Assembly: GCA_016926055.1 (NCBI GenBank)
Contig: JAFGPE010000046.1
Location: 1-33,752 of the forward strand
Reading direction: 5' to 3'
Length of the DNA stretch: 33,752 bases
From: Candidatus Woesearchaeota archaeon
Lineage (GTDB): Archaea; Nanobdellota; Nanobdellia; Woesearchaeales; JAADFO01
Shown here: positions 15,992 through 23,713 of the stretch, in pieces
Layout: the number at the start of each line of letters is the position of its first letter
Position numbering within the stretch: the first letter of the stretch is position 1
Program-made: the position numbers and the translations under genes
Notes under the pieces: model-generated
Told to the model about the DNA's origin: nothing
What the model saw: the letters and a program-made list of their open reading frames with translations, nothing else
Databases searched by the model: none

Positions 15992-16122
15992 CGGAAATTT
16001 CCGATAATAACAATCTTGCAAAAAAAGAGGGATTAAAGGTCATTGTCAGGGGAGAGGACTCACAAGGGTATCTCTCCTCGGATAATGGCTACATTCCATC
16101 AAAACAAATAAAAACCCCCTGA
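15988..16122 (+). other. Start-less open frame and inverted repeats after pyrE
   Basis: After pyrE, the -1 frame stays open for 44 codons without any ATG (ITEISDNNN... ending ...SKQIKTP). The composition looks protein-like, so this may be the decayed end of a gene or a frameshifted tail. The same stretch holds a perfect palindrome CGGAAATTTCCG (15992-16003), a hairpin GGAGAG/CTCTCC (16051-16056/16072-16077), and a long-range repeat GTCAGGGG/CCCCTGAC (16045-16052/16116-16123), any of which may serve as a pyrE 3' end. Confidence 0.3.
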
Positions 16123-16136
16123 CGTTTTCTGCGAAT

Positions 16137-16676
16137 ATGAAATTAAAGATAGGGGTAATGGCTGCGGCAGGCAATGTAAGCGACAGCCTGAAAAAGCTTG
16201 CTTTTAAAGTGGGAGAGGAGATTGCAAAGCAAGGCTGCACACTAATTACAGGCGCCACGACAGGATTGCCTTATGAGGCGGCAAAAGGCGCAAAAAAGCA
16301 AAATGGTCTTGTCATTGGCATAAGCCCTGCCAATAATGAAAGAGAGCACGCAGAAAGATATAGGATGCCCACTGACAACCACGACGCCATAATCTACACC
16401 GGGTTCGGCTATAAGGGTAGGAATGTTCTAAATATCAGAAGCAGCGATGCCATAATAGTAATCAATGGTTCTGTCGGAACACTGAATGAATTTACAATAG
16501 CGTTTGCAGAAGAAAGGTCCATCGGGGTGTTAGAGGGCTCTGGAGGGATAGCAGACATAATAAAAGACATAAGAAAACAATTTAATAATCAATTTAACAC
16601 GCCCATAATCTACGAAAAAGAACCCGAAGTGCTTGTAAAAAAACTTGTTAATCATTTAAATGGTGATGTAAAATGA
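16137..16676 (+). CDS. LOG/SLOG-family Rossmann protein (TIGR00725-like)
   Basis: The 179-residue protein belongs to the lysine-decarboxylase-like LOG superfamily, close to the group annotated TIGR00725. Visible marks are the N-terminal I-G-V-M-A-A-A-G strand-turn, a G-A-T-T-G-L-P-Y-E-A nucleotide loop (about 39-48), and the G-S-V-G-T-L-N-E-F segment that corresponds to the PGGxGTxxE motif of LOG cytokinin-forming phosphoribohydrolases but lacks the leading P-G-G. Such proteins cleave or bind nucleotides; the substrate here is not known. An AT-rich TATA-like stretch at about 16101-16113 lies 28 nt ahead of the start. It overlaps rpe by 4 bp. Confidence 0.8.
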   Translation: MKLKIGVMAAAGNVSDSLKKLAFKVGEEIAKQGCTLITGATTGLPYEAAKGAKKQNGLVIGISPANNEREHAERYRMPTDNHDAIIYTGFGYKGRNVLNIRSSDAIIVINGSVGTLNEFTIAFAEERSIGVLEGSGGIADIIKDIRKQFNNQFNTPIIYEKEPEVLVKKLVNHLNGDVK

Positions 16677-17302
16677 GAATAAAAATAGCACCGTCGATAT
16701 TGTCAGCGAATTTTGCCCATCTGCAGGATGATGTAGACAAGATAAGCAATGCAGATGTTCTCCACATTGATGTGATGGATGGCCATTTTGTGAACAACAT
16801 CACCATAGGGCCTGTTGTGATAAAGGACATCAAAACAAATCTGCTTAAAGAGTCACATCTCATGATTCAAAATCCTGGGAAATACATAAAGCCGTTTGTA
16901 GAGGCTGGCTCCCAAAGAATAATCTTTCATGCGGAAACTGTAAAGGATACTGAAGCGCTGATTGAGGAAATAAAGAAGCACAATGTGGAGGTGGGCGTTT
17001 CTTTGAATCCTGACTCGCCACTCTCGATGATAAAGCCCTACCTTGAAAAACTCGACATGGTTCTGCTGATGACTGTCTTCCCGGGATTTGGAGGTCAGAA
17101 ATTTATTGATTCTGTTGTACCGAAGATAAAGGAATTAAGAGGAATCTTTGAGAAAGACATTGAAGTGGATGGCGGGATAAACTTCGAGACAGCGAAAATC
17201 GCAGCAGAGGCAGGAGCCAATCTTCTTGTTGCAGGAAGCTTTGTCTTCAAAAACAAGGAGCATCTGCCTGCAAAAGTGGTGGAAATGCTAAAAAATATCT
17301 AG
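16673..17302 (+). CDS. rpe: Ribulose-phosphate 3-epimerase
   Basis: Rpe interconverts ribulose 5-phosphate and xylulose 5-phosphate. The 209-residue TIM barrel has A-P-S-I-L-S-A-N-F (6-14), the metal ligands in H-I-D-V-M-D-G-H (31-38), the phosphate loop M-T-V-F-P-G-F-G-G-Q and the catalytic Asp of V-D-G-G-I. Its start overlaps the upstream LOG-like gene (ATGA), so the two are co-translated, which links the LOG-like protein to ribose-phosphate metabolism by context. It converges on the GT-C genes, overlapping their end by 4 bp. Confidence 0.94.
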   Translation: MRIKIAPSILSANFAHLQDDVDKISNADVLHIDVMDGHFVNNITIGPVVIKDIKTNLLKESHLMIQNPGKYIKPFVEAGSQRIIFHAETVKDTEALIEEIKKHNVEVGVSLNPDSPLSMIKPYLEKLDMVLLMTVFPGFGGQKFIDSVVPKIKELRGIFEKDIEVDGGINFETAKIAAEAGANLLVAGSFVFKNKEHLPAKVVEMLKNI

Positions 17303-18720
17303 TTTTTCCTGTACTCCCAGATTTCAACTCCCGAAATGCCATACCTTTTCTCAAAGGTTTCGTTGTTGTTGAAAAGGAACAATAATCCCTCTTCTGTATC
17401 CTCCCAGACAAGGCCTTGCTTCATGCTCCTGTCTATAAAAATATACTTGATGAAATATTTGTCAAGAAGGGATTTTGTGCGCTTGAGGTTTCTTGAATAA
17501 TAAATCTGCAGGGTTTCATTATAGGCTGCCTTGTTATGTTCATTATTTCTGCTCAGGGGATCGAAAAGAACCTTGCTCCTTCCCACAGTTTCTATCCAGA
17601 AGCCATTGTTCAAATGAGAGAAAACAAAACCATTCTTGTCAGAGTTTTCAGAGAACCATGCAAGGCTCTGCATAACAGGATAATCTGGCTTTGATTCTGC
17701 AAGCCTCTTTGAATAAGCCACAGCTGAGAACATAATCCCGCAGACAAACAGGATAAGAACAAAGGACTTTATAATACCCAGTTCCCATTTTCTTCTTGAT
17801 GTTTGGATAAAGCCGAATGCCGCAAGAGGCGCAAGACCAAAACAGAGCAGGATGTTAAAATCGGAACTTACAAATGTGCCTAACAACAAAAAGACCGCGA
17901 TAAACGCATAGGAATATCTTATCGCTCTTGAATCAGACTTGAAAAACATTCCTGAAATGGCAAGTATCAGGAAGAAAGGAGAAAATCCTGATTTCCCCCC
18001 GAACTCAGAAATGCTCTCATTAAGATAATTTGAACCTGCAAGAACAGAAGCCGATAAGGGAACATCTGCAGTGGTGTGGAACAACAGGCTTGAAATCAGG
18101 ACAACTGAAATAAAAGCTATGCTTTTTTTTAGCCTCTTGACAGAAATCGAATAAAGAAGAAGAACAAGAACAATCGGCAATACATACGTGAAACCGAATG
18201 GTATTATGAGCAGCGCCAAGAAGAAAGAGAAAATCCTTTTTTCTTTTATGAAGAAATAGAAGCACAACAAATCAAGCAGTATCCAAAGCGAAAGGGATGT
18301 TGTTGTTGTGAAAGTCCAGATAAAAAGAGGCGACAAAATCATGAGAATCGAGGCTATTGTTGCCTCCCTTTTTTTTAATGAAAAATGTTTGAGTATTAGG
18401 ATAAACGTGAATAACGAAGCAATGCCGAAGATAAATGGAAGGATTCTTGCTGAAGCCCCGATACCGAATATTTTGGACGAAAGAAAAAGAAGCACATGAA
18501 ATGGATTGGCGACAGTCTGCCTTGAGCTTAAAACAAGATTGTCCCTGAAAATCAATCCTTTTTCAGCTATTGACTCAGCAACTCTGATGTTATAGTATGG
18601 CTCTGAACCCTGCAATGTGCCGCCGGAGTAAAAAATCCTGAGCAGAAAGACTAAAGAAAGCACAATAACTGCAACAAAAAGGGGAATTAAAAAATCTACC
18701 CTTGATATTTTTTTTCTCAT
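17299..18720 (-). CDS. GT-C-like multispanning membrane protein
   Basis: The 473-residue protein has about ten hydrophobic segments in the first 350 residues and a soluble C-terminal domain of about 120 residues. The first external loop has G-S-E-P-Y-Y-N-I-R (38-46), placed like the D-x-Y-x-x-R loop of Stt3/AglB oligosaccharyltransferases and other GT-C enzymes, with Glu40 in place of the acidic metal residue. The WWDYG hallmark of AglB is not visible in the C-terminal domain, so it is not a standard oligosaccharyltransferase. I start it at ATG 18720, where ATGA overlaps the stop of the upstream membrane gene; a GTG at 18741 is also in frame. A role in transferring lipid-linked sugars at the cell surface is inferred. 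Confidence 0.7.
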   Translation of the reverse strand: MRKKISRVDFLIPLFVAVIVLSLVFLLRIFYSGGTLQGSEPYYNIRVAESIAEKGLIFRDNLVLSSRQTVANPFHVLLFLSSKIFGIGASARILPFIFGIASLFTFILILKHFSLKKREATIASILMILSPLFIWTFTTTTSLSLWILLDLLCFYFFIKEKRIFSFFLALLIIPFGFTYVLPIVLVLLLYSISVKRLKKSIAFISVVLISSLLFHTTADVPLSASVLAGSNYLNESISEFGGKSGFSPFFLILAISGMFFKSDSRAIRYSYAFIAVFLLLGTFVSSDFNILLCFGLAPLAAFGFIQTSRRKWELGIIKSFVLILFVCGIMFSAVAYSKRLAESKPDYPVMQSLAWFSENSDKNGFVFSHLNNGFWIETVGRSKVLFDPLSRNNEHNKAAYNETLQIYYSRNLKRTKSLLDKYFIKYIFIDRSMKQGLVWEDTEEGLLFLFNNNETFEKRYGISGVEIWEYRKN

Positions 18721-20234
18721 TCTGACATCGCCACCCTGCACTCAACTTTATATATTAATGGCTCTTCATCGTATACCAGCTTGAAGCAATTGTCGCCTTC
18801 CGATGGAATAAATCTTAATCCAGACTGGCCCAACTCGAACAAGGTATTCTCTGAGAGATATATGTAACCGACATCAAATTTTTGGCAAAGAGATACTGCC
18901 TCAATCTCTGATATTGCTGAAAATATAGTGTTCACGTCCTTGAAGCGCTGCTCAGGATTGTTCGCATAGTTGTAGTTAGAATCCATGACATTCTTTCTCC
19001 CTGCAAGAAAGGAAATCTTATGGCCCTCGCCCGGTGAAGCAAGCACCACTGAACCAGGCTCTGTATTTTCCTTGAGCCAGAGTATTGCCTTTAACTCGTC
19101 CTCCTTTGGCGTGTTAGCCCTGTTCTTAATGAAGCTCAAATCAAGAGAGGGTATGATTGACATCATGAGCATAAGTATGAAGATTAGAACGACAAGGGCG
19201 TTGCCATGCCTCGAGAACTTTGTTTTTTTCAACCAGGTTGCAAAATTCCTGAAGAAATCTGCTGAAAGCACACAAAGAATCGCACCTGCAAGCATAAGGC
19301 CGATTTTGTCCTCAATAATCCTAAACCAGGAAGCAAGGCTTATTGATATGAGAAATCCTATGATTACGAAAACATCTTTTCTTCTTTCCTCGAAAATCCT
19401 TATATATGCCACATGTATCCCGAAAAGAAGAGGTAGTGCACCAATGGAATATATCGCAAAAACGGGGTTGACCCCTGCAAAATATTCAGAAACAAGTTGT
19501 GACGGAACGCTCTTCCAGACAAAAGACGTTCCTTCTGTGAGAAGCGTATTCTTGAAGACGACAAACATCAGCCAGAGGTAAAAGATTAAAGAGAAGAGCG
19601 ATATCTCGTATTCCCTTTTCAGCACCATTTTTCTCTCAAGCTGGCAAAGCAGCAAGTAAAACAGCAGCCCTATTATGAAAACGACAGTAATTGGGCTTAG
19701 AAGAATCAGTAGCAAAAGCACAAATGCAAAATGAGCAGCATATTTCTTGTGGTCGAGAAGCCTTATATAGTAGAAAATCAGCATCAAAGAAAGAGGAACA
19801 AAAAGCGAACTCGAGGAGCCGGAGTTTACTGTTTCGCTCATAAATATGGGGATAAAACCTGCAAGGATAGATGACAGCAGCGAGGCAACTCTGTTCTTAG
19901 TTATCTCATAAGAAAGAACAAAAACCACCACCATAAGCAAGGATGCAAAAATATTGGGCAGCAGCTTCAAAAGAGTGTAAAGCGGGATGAAAAGGCTGAA
20001 GAATGCCAGCACATAATGATACAACGGGAGAAAGATATAGGTTCGGCCACCGTAACTAAGTTCATCAACATACAGGGGAAGGCCTGTTTGCCTTATGTGC
20101 TCGACCTGGCGAAGTATAAAATAAGCATTATCATCATTAAATTCAGAGTACCTAAATGCCATGTTAAACCTTATTCCGAGAACTACTAAGAACAAAGCAG
20201 CCAAACCGATGATGTATTTGTGTTTTTCTTCCAC
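18717..20234 (-). CDS. GT-C-like multispanning membrane protein
   Basis: The 505-residue product is the first gene of a two-gene operon with the similar protein at 17299. It has a TM segment near residues 8-22, then the loop F-N-D-D-N-A-Y-F-I-L-R (32-42) that resembles the acidic metal-binding loop of GT-C glycosyltransferases, about ten more membrane spans to residue ~365, and a soluble C-terminal domain (from K-A-I-L-W-L-K-E-N-T-E-P-G). The E-x-x-x-W-L-x-E-N-x-x-P-G-S-V-V-x-A-x-P segment is common after the membrane part of archaeal GT-C enzymes. The start is GTG at 20234, 26 nt after a TATA box. Glycan donor and acceptor are unknown. Confidence 0.72.
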   Translation of the reverse strand: MEEKHKYIIGLAALFLVVLGIRFNMAFRYSEFNDDNAYFILRQVEHIRQTGLPLYVDELSYGGRTYIFLPLYHYVLAFFSLFIPLYTLLKLLPNIFASLLMVVVFVLSYEITKNRVASLLSSILAGFIPIFMSETVNSGSSSSLFVPLSLMLIFYYIRLLDHKKYAAHFAFVLLLLILLSPITVVFIIGLLFYLLLCQLERKMVLKREYEISLFSLIFYLWLMFVVFKNTLLTEGTSFVWKSVPSQLVSEYFAGVNPVFAIYSIGALPLLFGIHVAYIRIFEERRKDVFVIIGFLISISLASWFRIIEDKIGLMLAGAILCVLSADFFRNFATWLKKTKFSRHGNALVVLIFILMLMMSIIPSLDLSFIKNRANTPKEDELKAILWLKENTEPGSVVLASPGEGHKISFLAGRKNVMDSNYNYANNPEQRFKDVNTIFSAISEIEAVSLCQKFDVGYIYLSENTLFELGQSGLRFIPSEGDNCFKLVYDEEPLIYKVECRVAMSE

Positions 20235-20254
20235 AGAAAGGTGTGATATGGTGT

Positions 20255-20265
20255 AGTATAAATAT
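20255..20265 (-). promoter_or_regulatory. TATA box of the GT-C operon
   Basis: The minus strand reads ATATTTATACT, centred 26 nt before the GTG start at 20234, which supports that non-ATG start and a leaderless mRNA. Confidence 0.6.
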
Positions 20266-20285
20266 CTTTTTTTCTTTTCCTATAA

Positions 20286-20294
20286 GTATATAAA
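20286..20294 (+). promoter_or_regulatory. TATA box of radB
   Basis: GTATATAAA is centred 28 nt before ATG 20318. The radB and GT-C promoters are back to back within 40 bp. Confidence 0.6.
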
Positions 20295-20317
20295 GAAATA
20301 TTCATTCACCGTGCAAT

Positions 20318-21004
20318 ATGAAAGAAGAAATAAAGGTATCCAGCGGCTCCCCTGTAGTTGATAAATTACTGGAAGGTGGCTTTGAAACAGGTGTCCTGAA
20401 TACAGTATATGGACCTGCAGGAAGCGGAAAAACCTGCTGTTGCCTTATCGCAGCAATACTGCAGTCAATGGAAGGCAGGAAGACTGTGTATATAGACACG
20501 GAATCGAATTTTTCGCTTACACGATTAAAGCAGCTGGCAGACGACTATAAAAGAGTTCTTAACAATATGCTTTTCTCGAGGCCTGGCTCAATGGCAGAGC
20601 AGAAAAAATCTCTTCTTAAACTAAAGGAATCGCCTGTCAAGAATCTTGGCCTGATAATAATTGACTCGATAGCAACCCCATACAGGGTTGAGATGGGGAT
20701 GACCAAGGAGAAATATGATGTCAACAGGGAGCTTGGCTTTCAGCTTTCCATACTTCTTGACATTGCAAGGGCAAGAAACATTCCTGTGCTGCTTACTGAC
20801 CAGGTATATTCTGATTTTGAGAACAAGGGAACAGTGAAGATTGTGGGAGGGGATGTGATAAGCTACTCCAGCAAATGCCTTGTAGAGCTGAAGAAGTTCG
20901 CTGGAGGCAAAAGAGCGGCAATAGTAAAGCGGCACAGGTCCCTGCCTGAAGGAAAAAGCATCATGCTCGAGATAACCGAAAAGGGGTTTCAGGAAGTATA
21001 TTGA
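20318..21004 (+). CDS. radB: RadB, RadA-related recombination ATPase
   Basis: RadB is an archaeal RadA paralogue that helps RadA in homologous recombination. The 228-residue chain is just the RecA core: Walker A G-P-A-G-S-G-K-T at 32-39, V-Y-I-D-T-E-S-N (57-64), Walker B L-I-I-I-D-S-I-A near residue 113, and D-Q-V-Y in the L2 region. It lacks the N-terminal helix-hairpin-helix domain of RadA, which is typical for RadB. Cys-Cys-Cys follows the Walker Lys. The TATA box 28 nt upstream fits a leaderless transcript. It is monocistronic, divergent from the GT-C operon. Confidence 0.9.
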   Translation: MKEEIKVSSGSPVVDKLLEGGFETGVLNTVYGPAGSGKTCCCLIAAILQSMEGRKTVYIDTESNFSLTRLKQLADDYKRVLNNMLFSRPGSMAEQKKSLLKLKESPVKNLGLIIIDSIATPYRVEMGMTKEKYDVNRELGFQLSILLDIARARNIPVLLTDQVYSDFENKGTVKIVGGDVISYSSKCLVELKKFAGGKRAAIVKRHRSLPEGKSIMLEITEKGFQEVY

Positions 21005-21077
21005 AAAAGATGTCAAGCAGTTTAAAGCACATTATGACAAAGAAAGTTATTCCGGTACTCAAATAAATTCATTATTC

Positions 21078-21094
21078 TTTACGAATTTCGTAAA
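21078..21094. promoter_or_regulatory. Palindromic operator upstream of lysC
   Basis: TTTACGAATTTCGTAAA is a perfect 8-bp inverted repeat around a central T, about 22 bp ahead of the lysC TATA box. Similar TTTCGTA and ACGAAA half-sites occur ahead of the Lrp-type regulator gene, the likely binder. Confidence 0.6.
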
Positions 21095-21115
21095 AATATC
21101 CTGTTTTCCAATAAA

Positions 21116-21125
21116 TTTTTATATG
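21116..21125 (+). promoter_or_regulatory. TATA box of lysC
   Basis: TTTTTATATG is centred about 28 nt before ATG 21149, which supports that start over the in-frame codon at 21125 inside the promoter. Confidence 0.55.
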
Positions 21126-21148
21126 TGATGTTGTTTCCCAACGCTAAA

Positions 21149-22465
21149 ATGATAGTGATGAAGTTTGGCGGCTCATCTGTAAAGGATGCTGTTATGTTCA
21201 AAAGAGTCGCATCTATTGTAACAGAAAGGCTTGATAAAAAGCCGTTGGTTGTTCTTTCGGCAGTCAAGGGAGTGACTGACATGCTGATAAAAAGCCTTGA
21301 TGAATCGCTTTTAGGAAACTATGCTTCTTATGAAAAGATTGCTGAGATGCATAAAAAGATAATTGAGGAACTCGGACTTTCATTCGATATGATAAGCCCT
21401 GAACTGATAGAACTAAAAAAAGCATTGGAAACAAACTCGAAGGTTAAGGAAAACACTGCTGAGTTTCTCGACTACATTTCGTTTTTTGGCGAAAGAATGA
21501 GTGTAAAGATTCTTGCACAACTACTGAACAAGCAGGGAATAAGCTCAGAGTCATTTGTTTCAGGGGACATTGGTCTGTTGACCGACTCTGCATTTGGCAA
21601 TGCAACAATCCTTCCCCACTCCTACAAGAAGATGAAGGAGTTCCTGTCAAAAGTCAAGGCTGTTCCCGTAATAACGGGTTTTGGAGGAAAAGACGCTAAT
21701 GGACGATTCACAACATTCCAAAGAGGGGGCTCTGACTATGTGGCTTCACTGTTCGGAGCAGCAGTCCATGCAGCTGAAATACAGATCTGGACAGATGTCA
21801 ACGGAATAATGTCGGCCGATCCAAGGATCGTGAAGAACGCAAGAACAATCCCTGAACTGAGCTTCGACGAGGCATCTGAGCTTGCATATTTCGGCGCAAA
21901 GGTTCTTCATCCAAAAACAATAGTCCCTGCAATAGAGAAGAACATCCTTGTCATCGTGCTGAACACTTTCGAGCCTGAACATAGCGGTTCAAGGATAGTC
22001 AAGGATGCGAAAAAATCATCAGCCATCATGAAGGCCGTATCTTTTAAGAAAGGAATAACTGTTATCGAGGCGAAATCCACAAGAATGCTCAACTCGCACG
22101 GCTATCTTGCAAACATGTTCGCGGTATTTCAGAAATACAAGAAGCCGGTCGATATGGTGTCTACATCTGAAATCAATGTGTCGATGACTGTCGATTCATT
22201 GGAAAACATGGATGAGATTGTAAAAGAGCTTTCGGAAATTGCAAGCGTAAAGATTCACAAGCACAGGGCAATTGTTTATGCTGTAGGTGAAGGGATGAAA
22301 GCCCATGCAGGAACAGCGGCAAGAATTTTTTCGACAATAGGTAACAGAGGCATTAATCTTGAGATGATATCCCAATGCTTTGACGAGCACTCTGTCGGCT
22401 TTGTCGTTAGAGAGGAACAGGCAGAGAAAGCCATGATAACATTGCACGAGGAATTCATAAAATAA
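21149..22465 (+). CDS. lysC: Aspartate kinase
   Basis: This enzyme phosphorylates aspartate, the entry to lysine (and threonine/methionine) synthesis. The 438-residue monofunctional protein starts with the kinase motif M-K-F-G-G-S-S-V and has F-x-R-G-G-S-D-Y (about 192-199) and W-T-D-V-N-G-I-M-S-A-D-P-R of the amino-acid kinase fold. Two C-terminal ACT domains (from about residue 300, including S-V-G-F-V-V) should bind a feedback amino acid, probably lysine. I place the start at ATG 21149, just before M-K-F-G-G-S-S and 28 nt after a TATA box. A palindromic operator precedes it. The Lrp regulator and the dap genes follow. Confidence 0.95.
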   Translation: MIVMKFGGSSVKDAVMFKRVASIVTERLDKKPLVVLSAVKGVTDMLIKSLDESLLGNYASYEKIAEMHKKIIEELGLSFDMISPELIELKKALETNSKVKENTAEFLDYISFFGERMSVKILAQLLNKQGISSESFVSGDIGLLTDSAFGNATILPHSYKKMKEFLSKVKAVPVITGFGGKDANGRFTTFQRGGSDYVASLFGAAVHAAEIQIWTDVNGIMSADPRIVKNARTIPELSFDEASELAYFGAKVLHPKTIVPAIEKNILVIVLNTFEPEHSGSRIVKDAKKSSAIMKAVSFKKGITVIEAKSTRMLNSHGYLANMFAVFQKYKKPVDMVSTSEINVSMTVDSLENMDEIVKELSEIASVKIHKHRAIVYAVGEGMKAHAGTAARIFSTIGNRGINLEMISQCFDEHSVGFVVREEQAEKAMITLHEEFIK

Positions 22466-22470
22466 TACTA

Positions 22471-22510
22471 TTTTCGTACTAAGAATGACATTATCTTACT
22501 AAAAACGAAA
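22471..22510. promoter_or_regulatory. Dyad-symmetric control region of the Lrp-type gene
   Basis: The region has nested inverted repeats around a centre near 22490: outer TTTCGT (22472-22477) with ACGAAA (22505-22510), and inner TAAGA with TCTTA. It ends directly at the TATA box (22511-22522). The outer half-sites resemble those of the lysC operator, consistent with autoregulation by the Lrp-type protein. Confidence 0.5.
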
Positions 22511-22522
22511 TATTTATATATT
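22511..22522 (+). promoter_or_regulatory. TATA box of the Lrp-type regulator
   Basis: TATTTATATATT is centred 27 nt before ATG 22543. A perfect palindrome, TTCTTCGAAGAA (22532-22543), covers the predicted transcription start and the A of the start codon. Confidence 0.6.
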
Positions 22523-22542
22523 AATTCGGATTTCTTCGAAGA

Positions 22543-22944
22543 ATGGACAACATAGACTCGACAATAATCGGTATGCTAAGCAACGATTCGAGAACCCCTT
22601 TCCTTAAGATAGCTTCCCAGCTAAAAGTGTCCGAGGGAACAATCAGAAAAAGGGTAAAGAAGCTTTTAAAAGCCGGAACAATAAGAAGATTTACGATAGA
22701 GACATCACAGCAGAGGTTCGGAATAGTAGGTATTGAGACTGAAACGAAGGTTGAGACTAAAAGAATTGTACAAAAGATTCAGAGCTTCGGGGTTCCAGAG
22801 ATATATGAGGTAACTGGAAAGTTTGACATCATCTGCATGGTTCCTGCGCTGGAGATGATAATGGTGAATGAGATACTTGAGAAAATAAGGACAACCCCCG
22901 GAGTCATGCACACGGAAACATTCACAATTCTGACAAAAGTGTAG
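22543..22944 (+). CDS. Lrp/AsnC-type regulator, LysM-like
   Basis: The 133-residue protein has the Lrp helix-turn-helix (D-S-T-I-I-G-M-L-S-N-D-S-R, then V-S-E-G-T-I-R-K-R-V-K-K-L as recognition helix) and the C-terminal RAM effector domain ending V-M-H-T-E-T-F-T-I-L. It is close in form to LysM, the Lrp-type regulator of lysine genes in Sulfolobales. It stands between lysC and dapB in the lysine cluster, so a lysine-responsive control of the cluster is likely. Repeated TTTCGTA half-sites ahead of lysC and of its own promoter are candidate operators. The effector is not proven. Confidence 0.88.
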   Translation: MDNIDSTIIGMLSNDSRTPFLKIASQLKVSEGTIRKRVKKLLKAGTIRRFTIETSQQRFGIVGIETETKVETKRIVQKIQSFGVPEIYEVTGKFDIICMVPALEMIMVNEILEKIRTTPGVMHTETFTILTKV

Positions 22945-22962
22945 TTTTTTGGAGGACTCAAA

Positions 22963-23712
22963 ATGAAATTGGCTATAATAGGCTATGGAAAAATGGGAAA
23001 AGCTGTTGAGAAGATTGCAAAGGAGAAAGGCCACGAGATTATTGCAATAATCGATCCCAACTGCGACAGCTGCTTAAAGGAGATAAACGAAAATAATCTC
23101 AGGAATGTGGAGACGTGCATAGACTTCACCAGCCCAACTGCGGTGATTGAAAATATCAGGAGGATTTCAAGACTTGGAAAGAATATTGTCGTCGGAACAA
23201 CAGGCTGGTATGAAAAGATGGATGAAGTGGAGAAAATAGTGAAGGATAATAACATCGGCTTGATCTGGTCTGGGAACTTTTCAATAGGGGTTAATGCACT
23301 TTTTGCAATTGTTGAAAAGGCTGCGAAAATATTCAACAACCTTGAGGAATATGATGTGCTGGCTCACGAGCTCCATCACAGAAACAAGGCTGACTCACCG
23401 TCGGGAACAGCAAAGATGCTGGGAAAAATCCTTGTTGACAACATCGACAGAAAGAAGAAGGTTGTTTATGAGATGCTTGGCAGGAAGGTTGCAGCAGAAG
23501 AGATCCATTTCTCGAGCACAAGAGGTGGCTTAATTCCCGGGACCCATGCAATACTGTTTGACAGCGCTGTTGACACAATCGAAATAACGCATACAGCAAG
23601 AGGCAGGGAAGGGTTTGCAACAGGTGCTGTGATGGCGGCAGAGTTCATCTCTGGAAAGAAAGGATTTTACAGCATAGATGATTTGATGAAAAAGATAATA
23701 GGAGGCGGATAA
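22963..23712 (+). CDS. dapB: 4-Hydroxy-tetrahydrodipicolinate reductase
   Basis: DapB reduces the DapA product to tetrahydrodipicolinate using NAD(P)H. The 249 residues have the dinucleotide motif A-I-I-G-Y-G-K-M-G-K (4-13), the V-G-T-T-G-W segment, the catalytic E-L-H-H-R-N-K (His-His-x-x-K) and D-S-P-S-G-T-A. A Shine-Dalgarno GGAGGA lies just ahead of the ATG, consistent with an internal operon gene read from the lrp promoter. dapA starts 1 bp after its stop. Confidence 0.96.
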   Translation: MKLAIIGYGKMGKAVEKIAKEKGHEIIAIIDPNCDSCLKEINENNLRNVETCIDFTSPTAVIENIRRISRLGKNIVVGTTGWYEKMDEVEKIVKDNNIGLIWSGNFSIGVNALFAIVEKAAKIFNNLEEYDVLAHELHHRNKADSPSGTAKMLGKILVDNIDRKKKVVYEMLGRKVAAEEIHFSSTRGGLIPGTHAILFDSAVDTIEITHTARGREGFATGAVMAAEFISGKKGFYSIDDLMKKIIGGG

Positions 23713-23713
23713 A

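Noticed and set aside
16137-16676. The LOG-like protein as the missing PyrF or as a true lysine decarboxylase
   Set aside because: It has none of the PyrF barrel motifs, and LOG-family proteins named lysine decarboxylase do not have that activity.
21010-21066. An 18-residue Lys-containing ORF between radB and lysC as an attenuation leader peptide
   Set aside because: It lies upstream of the lysC TATA box and operator, so it would not be on the lysC mRNA; peptide-based attenuation is also not expected in archaea.
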